NCBI GenBank assembly: GCA_020853255.1
Contig: JADYZI010000319.1
Span: 1 to 9,440 of the forward strand
Direction of reading: 5' to 3'
Length of the DNA: 9,440 bases
From: Acidobacteriota bacterium
GTDB taxonomy: Bacteria > Acidobacteriota > Blastocatellia > Pyrinomonadales > Pyrinomonadaceae
Shown piece after piece: positions 5,379-9,440 of this stretch. Each line of letters opens with the position of its first letter. Position 1 is the first letter of the stretch. The notes under the pieces were generated by a model, which saw nothing but the letters and a program-made list of their open reading frames with translations, ran no database searches and had not been told where the DNA came from. Position numbers and translations under genes: made by a program.

Positions 5379-6107
5379 CTACTTTCCTTTGCACAAATCG
5401 ATCGCTCGACTAAATGCCCCAAAGAAGTTTTCACTCATCTGTTTGTCATCAAATGTAAAAGTGATTTCGTCACCGTTCATCGAATCATTCTTTCCGTTCG
5501 GGCCGACACCGATAACCTCAAACATGTTTTCCAAGGGGAATTTGATTTTCGGAATCCGAGGAATGAGAGATCCCCAGCCGCCTGACCCAAAAGTGAACTC
5601 AGTTCGCCACGTGCCGAGCAAAGCGGCACGGTCTGCCTTCTTTGTGTGTCGGTATGGCGGTTTATTGGCTTTTAGTATGTTTAGCGGTATTAAAAATACG
5701 CCTACATACTTTGATTCCTCAGTTTTGATTCGTCTCCAGTTATCCAGACTTCCTTTCTCTGGATTAGGATATTTCGTCGAAAAGCCAAGCAAGTCAACGT
5801 CGTCATTTCTCAGCGTTATTGTGCAACCGTCAGTCTTCGCCAATTTGAAGCCTTTCGAGAAAAATGCTTGCTCATAGTACCTAGTGCCGGTGGTCGGGAT
5901 CTCATCCGGTTCTGCTCCGGGAGCATTCGATTCCAATCCGATGCGTGCCTCAGGAAAAATCGTCGTGTCAAGATAGCTGAGAACTTCCTCAATCGAGGAG
6001 TTCTCCGTCAAATCAGATGGCAAGGCAATCGATTGTTGACCAGAAACGATCGAGCTTGCGCCCAAGCACAGGACAACTGAAAGTAAGAGTGTTTGTGAAA
6101 GTCTCAT
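5379..6107 (-). CDS. Secreted protein of unknown function
   Basis: The 242-residue product has a typical signal peptide (MRLSQTLLLSVVLCLGASS, likely cut after VSG at 21-23, before QQSIALP). I recognise no catalytic family. The mature chain opens with an acidic region (LTENSSIEEVLSYLDTTIF), followed by a block with YYEQAFFSKGFKLAKTDGC, a Lys/Tyr-rich middle and a Gly/Trp/Ile/Pro-rich segment (FGSGGWGSLIPRIPKIKFPL). Two mature cysteines, one after TDG and one near the end (DLCKGK), could form a disulphide. The C-terminal IT.TF...Q..ENFF.AFSRAIDLC is helical. The ATG lies 6 nt after the clpA stop, so translation is probably coupled to clpA, although a secreted protein has no evident link to the cytosolic protease. 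The gene may have come in with the proposed insertion at the clpA 3' end. Confidence 0.82.
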   Translation of the reverse strand: MRLSQTLLLSVVLCLGASSIVSGQQSIALPSDLTENSSIEEVLSYLDTTIFPEARIGLESNAPGAEPDEIPTTGTRYYEQAFFSKGFKLAKTDGCTITLRNDDVDLLGFSTKYPNPEKGSLDNWRRIKTEESKYVGVFLIPLNILKANKPPYRHTKKADRAALLGTWRTEFTFGSGGWGSLIPRIPKIKFPLENMFEVIGVGPNGKNDSMNGDEITFTFDDKQMSENFFGAFSRAIDLCKGK

Positions 6108-6113
6108 CAGCTT

Positions 6114-8396
6114 CTAATCAACCTTTTCAGCTTGTTCCTTCTGACTCAAATCCAATCGCAACCCGTTTTCATCCGCCTCAACTAAAACACTCCCGCCATT
6201 CGCCAGTTTCCCGAACAAGATCTCGTTCGCGAGGGGCTGTTTGATCTTTTCGTGGATGAGGCGGGACATGGGGCGGGCGCCATAGCGGGGGTCGAAGCCG
6301 TTTTTGGCTAGCCATTCGCGGGCGGGTTCGGTCAACTTAACCAACACGCGCTTTTCGGCTAGTTGGCCGTTGAGTTCCTTGATGAATTTATCGACGATCA
6401 GCTTGATGATGTCGATATCGAGCGGCTTGAAGGCGACCCAGGCGTCGAGGCGGTTGCGGAATTCGGGGGTGAACGTGCGTTCGATGACTCCTTTGGCGTT
6501 GCCCTTTGTCGAGGCCGCGTTGCGGAAACCCACGCCGCCGGACGACAATTCTCTCGCTCCGGCGTTGGTGGTCATAATTAGGATGACGTTGCGAAAATCG
6601 GCCTTTTTGCCGTTGTTATCGGTCAATGTTGCAGAGTCCATTACCTGCAGCAGCAGGTTGAACAGGTTCGGGTGCGCCTTTTCGATCTCGTCCAGCACGA
6701 GCACGGCGTGCGGGGTACGCATGATCGCCTCGGTCAGAAGGCCGCCCTGGTCAAAGCCGACGTAGCCCGGCGGCGCTCCGATCAAGCGAGAGACGGTGTG
6801 CGGCTCGGCGTATTCGCTCATATCGAATCGAATAAATTCGACACCCAAAATTTCCGCAAGCTGCTTCGAAACCTCGGTCTTGCCGACTCCCGTCGGGCCG
6901 GAGAAAAGAAACGAACCAACAGGCTTCGTTTGATGACCAAGGCCGGCACGCGAGATCTGGATCGCATCGACTATCGCGTCGATCGCGTCGTCCTGCCCAA
7001 AGATGACTTTCTTGATGTCACCTCGCAGGTTCTTCAGCGCCGCCTTCTCGTCTGCGACTACGGTCTTCGGCGGAATCTTTGCCATCCGCGCAATCGCATT
7101 CTCGACCATCTGCACCGAAACACGTTTCGGCCGCTTGCTCGCGGGCATTAGCTTGACCGAAGCACCAACCTCGTCGATCACGTCTATCGCCTTGTCCGGC
7201 AGAAAGCGGTCGTTGATATATTTGCCAGCCAGCTCAGACGCGGTTTTCAGCGACTCATCAGTGTATCGAACGCCGTGGTGATCTTCGTAAAACTTCTTCA
7301 GGCCTTTCAATATCTGATAGGTCTCATCGATCGTCGGCTCGCCAATGTCGATCTTTTGAAAACGTCTTGCAAGCGCACGGTCGCGGTCGAACGCGGCCTT
7401 ATATTCCGCAAATGTTGTTGAGCCTATACAGCGGAGATCCCCAGCCGCCAAAGCCGGTTTCAAGATGTTAGAAGCATCCATCGATCCGCCCGAAACCGAT
7501 CCGGCACCGACGATGGTATGGATTTCGTCGATAAATAGTATCGCGTTCTCTTCCTTCTTAAGGTCGGTGATTATCGCCTTGAACCGCTGCTCAAAATCGC
7601 CGCGGTAACGCGTTCCGGCCAAAACCGCACCCATGTCGAGTGCAAAAACCTTTGCTCCCTGAAGCACTTCCGGCACATCGCCTTCGCTGATCTTCAACGC
7701 CAAACCTTCGGCTAAAGCAGTCTTACCAACGCCAGGCTCACCAACATAAAGCGGGTTATTCTTCTTCCGGCGGCATAGCACCTGGATCGTTCGTTCGATC
7801 TCCGCAGCCCGGCCGACGATCGGGTCTATCTCACCATTTGCGGCCTTCTCCACCAATTCGACCGTAAAACTTTCAAGCGGCTTTTTACGCTCCTGCGTTC
7901 CAGTACCGCCAAATTCTTCGTCATCAAAGTCGCCCGGCATCGGGCCCGGAAATTCGCCCATATCCGCCTTTGAAATGCCGTGCGAAATGTAATTAAGAAT
8001 ATCCAACCGCGTAACGCCTTGTTGCAAGAGAAGATAAACGGCGTATGACCGCTCGGCCTGATAAAGTGCCGCAAGGATATTGCCGCCGTCCACTGCCTCT
8101 TGGCCGCTGCCCTGCGCCTGGAGCATTGCGTATTGGATCGTTGATTGAAACGTCGAGGTCAACTCCGGCATGTGCTTGGCCGTCTCCGGCATTTTTTCAA
8201 GCACCTCGCGGAAATACTCTTCGAGCAAGTGCCCCACATCTTCCAATTTCGCTCCGCAATGGTACAAAATGTCCCGAGCGGAACTATCTTCAAGCAGGGC
8301 GTAGAGCAAATGCTCAAGCGTGACAAACTCATGCCTGTGTTTTACCGCCTGATCAACGGCAAGGCTTAATGTCGCTTCTAACTCCTTGGTCAACAT
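6114..8396 (-). CDS. clpA: ATP-dependent Clp protease ATP-binding subunit ClpA
   Basis: The 760-residue AAA+ unfoldase feeds proteins into the ClpP peptidase. The N-domain (1-140) holds two Clp repeats and is the usual adaptor site. A Gly/Asp/Glu-rich linker (145-168) leads to ATPase module 1: Walker A GEPGVGKT 219-226, Walker B ILFIDE 286-291 and pore-loop GTRYRGDFE at 261-269. Module 2 has Walker A GPTGVGKT 500-507, pore GYVG 544-547, Walker B VLVLDE 565-570, sensor-1 TTNAG at 609-613 and sensor-2 GAR 706-708. VGF at 621-623 sits where the ClpP-docking IGF/IGL loop is found. There is no ClpB-type middle coiled coil between the modules, which fits ClpA (about 760 residues) rather than ClpB or ClpC. 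No clpS precedes it here; thrB does. ATG 8396 has only GAG directly before it and no good Shine-Dalgarno. The last ~50 codons occur again at 4612-4780. Confidence 0.96.
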   Translation of the reverse strand: MLTKELEATLSLAVDQAVKHRHEFVTLEHLLYALLEDSSARDILYHCGAKLEDVGHLLEEYFREVLEKMPETAKHMPELTSTFQSTIQYAMLQAQGSGQEAVDGGNILAALYQAERSYAVYLLLQQGVTRLDILNYISHGISKADMGEFPGPMPGDFDDEEFGGTGTQERKKPLESFTVELVEKAANGEIDPIVGRAAEIERTIQVLCRRKKNNPLYVGEPGVGKTALAEGLALKISEGDVPEVLQGAKVFALDMGAVLAGTRYRGDFEQRFKAIITDLKKEENAILFIDEIHTIVGAGSVSGGSMDASNILKPALAAGDLRCIGSTTFAEYKAAFDRDRALARRFQKIDIGEPTIDETYQILKGLKKFYEDHHGVRYTDESLKTASELAGKYINDRFLPDKAIDVIDEVGASVKLMPASKRPKRVSVQMVENAIARMAKIPPKTVVADEKAALKNLRGDIKKVIFGQDDAIDAIVDAIQISRAGLGHQTKPVGSFLFSGPTGVGKTEVSKQLAEILGVEFIRFDMSEYAEPHTVSRLIGAPPGYVGFDQGGLLTEAIMRTPHAVLVLDEIEKAHPNLFNLLLQVMDSATLTDNNGKKADFRNVILIMTTNAGARELSSGGVGFRNAASTKGNAKGVIERTFTPEFRNRLDAWVAFKPLDIDIIKLIVDKFIKELNGQLAEKRVLVKLTEPAREWLAKNGFDPRYGARPMSRLIHEKIKQPLANEILFGKLANGGSVLVEADENGLRLDLSQKEQAEKVD
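6158..6280 (-). repeat. Direct repeat of the clpA 3' end (within full-length clpA; partner at 4656-4778)
   Basis: This is the in-gene copy of the 123-bp repeat that reappears 1502 bp to the left. It codes for the C-terminal small domain just after the sensor-2 arginine. Confidence 0.9.
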
Positions 8397-8400
8397 CTCA

Positions 8401-8412
8401 ATAGAATTCTAT
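8401..8412. promoter_or_regulatory. 12-bp perfect palindrome overlapping an extended -10-like box before clpA
   Basis: ATAGAATTCTAT is its own reverse complement and ends 4 nt before the clpA ATG. On the minus strand it overlaps TGATAGAAT (8414-8406), which fits an extended -10 (TGnTATAAT with one mismatch). A start site 6-7 nt later would give an almost leaderless clpA mRNA, in line with the missing Shine-Dalgarno. It does not match CIRCE or CtsR operators. The box could be an operator or chance in an A/T-rich gap of 43 nt. Confidence 0.3.
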
Positions 8413-8439
8413 CAGGTTTGGCCGATTTCTAAACACCCC

Positions 8440-9366
8440 TCAGTCATCATTCGAAACATGTGCACCATCACGGCAGATGGCGGAAACATATGTTTTGTAT
8501 TTGATGCCGGTTTGGCCATATACGCTGTGCATTGCTTCCTCGACTGATCGGGCGGCCGCGCCGGATTCGCTCAGCATAAACATCGATGGGCCAGAGCCCG
8601 AAATGCCGCCGCCAAGAGCACCCGCCGCGACACTCACCGATCTGATCTCATCCAGATGAGGAATCAGAGATCTTCGCACTGGCTCGACGATCAGATCTTC
8701 CAGCGAACGGGCAATTAGGCCGTAGTCGCCAGCGGCAAGCCCCGCGACCAGTGACCCGACATTGCCCCATTGCCGAACGGCGGTTTGCAGCGGAACCTGG
8801 GCAGGGAGAATCGAACGGGCTTCTGCGGTCTTGACCTCAACCTGCGGATGAATGATAGTTGCCCACAGCGGCGGATGTTCCAATGCTACAATATCCACCG
8901 GATCGACCGACCGGACCAGCGTAAAACCGCCGTAAACGCCGGGAGCGACGTTGTCGGCATGTCGTGATCCGGACGCCAGGGTCTCGCCTTCCAGAGCAAG
9001 ATCGACTAGTTCTAACTGCGAAAACCGATCATCCAGAAGCCTGTTCATCCCGACCGCAGCACCTACCGCGCTAGCGGAACTTGAGCCAATACCGCTGCCG
9101 GGCATGATGTGCTTTGTTATCTCGATCTCAACGCCGAAATCGACGTCTGCCCGTTCCAGCATCGCCGCAGTGACAACACCTGCCATATTTTGCCTGGGAT
9201 CAGTAGTAAGGTTGAATTCGTCATTGTGAGTGATGCGTATGCCGGGTTCAGCGGTCCGGCGAACGAGCATCTCGTCAAAGGGCTCGCTCAGAGCAAATCC
9301 CAAACAATCGAAACCACATACGACATTCGCCACCGTTGCCGGCGTTATGACGCGAACTTCTTGCAT
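8440..9366 (-). CDS. thrB: Homoserine kinase
   Basis: The 308-residue cytosolic GHMP-superfamily kinase phosphorylates L-homoserine with ATP to O-phospho-L-homoserine, the step before threonine synthase. Family motifs are in place: the N-terminal PATVANVVCGFDCLGFAL (9-26), the phosphate-binding PGSGIGSSSAS at 89-99, DNVAPGVYGG at 138-147 and the Gly-rich C-terminal GGGISGSGPSMF at 252-263. Length fits the family (about 300-320). The ATG at 9366 puts ITPATVAN at the usual distance from the N-terminus, with AATGGA about 5 nt upstream. The gene probably belongs to a threonine operon entering from the right, but the terminator-like hairpin before it suggests its own promoter. clpA follows after 43 nt without a visible terminator, so some read-through is likely. 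Confidence 0.95.
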   Translation of the reverse strand: MQEVRVITPATVANVVCGFDCLGFALSEPFDEMLVRRTAEPGIRITHNDEFNLTTDPRQNMAGVVTAAMLERADVDFGVEIEITKHIMPGSGIGSSSASAVGAAVGMNRLLDDRFSQLELVDLALEGETLASGSRHADNVAPGVYGGFTLVRSVDPVDIVALEHPPLWATIIHPQVEVKTAEARSILPAQVPLQTAVRQWGNVGSLVAGLAAGDYGLIARSLEDLIVEPVRRSLIPHLDEIRSVSVAAGALGGGISGSGPSMFMLSESGAAARSVEEAMHSVYGQTGIKYKTYVSAICRDGAHVSNDD

Positions 9367-9401
9367 AAATTTCCATTATCCCGGCGGAACGTATTATCAT
9401 T

Positions 9402-9424
9402 AAAAACCGCCGAACTGCAGGCGG
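9402..9424 (-). terminator. Possible intrinsic terminator upstream of thrB
   Basis: In minus-strand reading CCGCC (9411-9407 region partner 9424-9420) and GGCGG form a 5-bp G/C stem around an 8-nt loop, followed by TTTTT (9406-9402). This would end transcription of a minus-strand gene entering from the right edge. A minus frame FFREGRLQFGGF then TAA (9402-9400) covers the same bases and could be that gene's last codons, but 12 residues are too few to name it. The stem is short, so this is only a candidate. Confidence 0.35.
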
Positions 9425-9440
9425 CCCTCGCGGAAGAACA

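Noticed and set aside
6114..8396. ClpB or ClpC instead of ClpA
   Set aside because: No middle-domain coiled coil between the ATPase modules, length of 760 residues, and a VGF loop where ClpP docks all fit ClpA.
9400..9440. Last 12 codons of an upstream minus-strand gene (FFREGRLQFGGF, TAA)
   Set aside because: Too short to tell from chance; a plus-strand frame over the same bases (LKTAELQAALAEE) looks just as protein-like but has no start codon.

Overview
The window looks like the chromosome of a free-living bacterium. The family mix is a single-ring-architecture ClpA with long linkers, an exopolysaccharide-type cluster with small two-helix membrane proteins, and DUF4160/DUF2442 and HNH accessory pairs. 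This recalls Acidobacteriota of the Blastocatellia type, but that assignment is inference from gene style, not from a marker gene. Nearly every gene lies on the minus strand, so transcription runs from the right end of the window to the left.

Right part (9440 to 6114, read leftwards): a probable intrinsic terminator, then homoserine kinase (thrB) and, 43 nt further on, a complete clpA, the AAA+ unfoldase of the ClpAP protease. A 12-bp perfect palindrome overlapping an extended -10-like box sits just before the clpA start.

Middle part (6113 to 4136): the most unusual stretch. After clpA come a secreted protein of unknown function (5379-6107), a perfect 10-bp hairpin, a DUF4160 gene broken by one in-frame TAG, an intact DUF2442 gene, and then a second, detached copy of the last ~50 codons of clpA (4612-4780). 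That copy is followed by another secreted protein, with a carboxypeptidase-regulatory-like fold. The two clpA tails are 1502 bp apart, about 90% identical over 123 bp by hand count, and differ mostly at silent sites. The layout (full clpA, cargo, orphan clpA tail, next gene) is what a single-crossover or end-replacement insertion at the 3' end of clpA would leave.

Next (4094 to 3416): two overlapping genes for a small helical protein and an HNH nuclease, a possible toxin-antitoxin-like or mobile pair. Facing them is a 69-codon plus-strand remnant of a lost gene (3199-3405). The ~450 bp to its left hold no gene I can support.

Left part (2749 to 1): a tightly packed operon of the surface-glycan type. 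It has a two-helix membrane protein, a UDP-galactopyranose-mutase/protoporphyrinogen-oxidase-like flavoenzyme, a second paralogous two-helix membrane protein, and the N-terminal part of a family-4 glycosyltransferase that runs off the window. The two paralogues bracket the flavoenzyme and share a conserved loop, suggesting a membrane accessory function in the same pathway.
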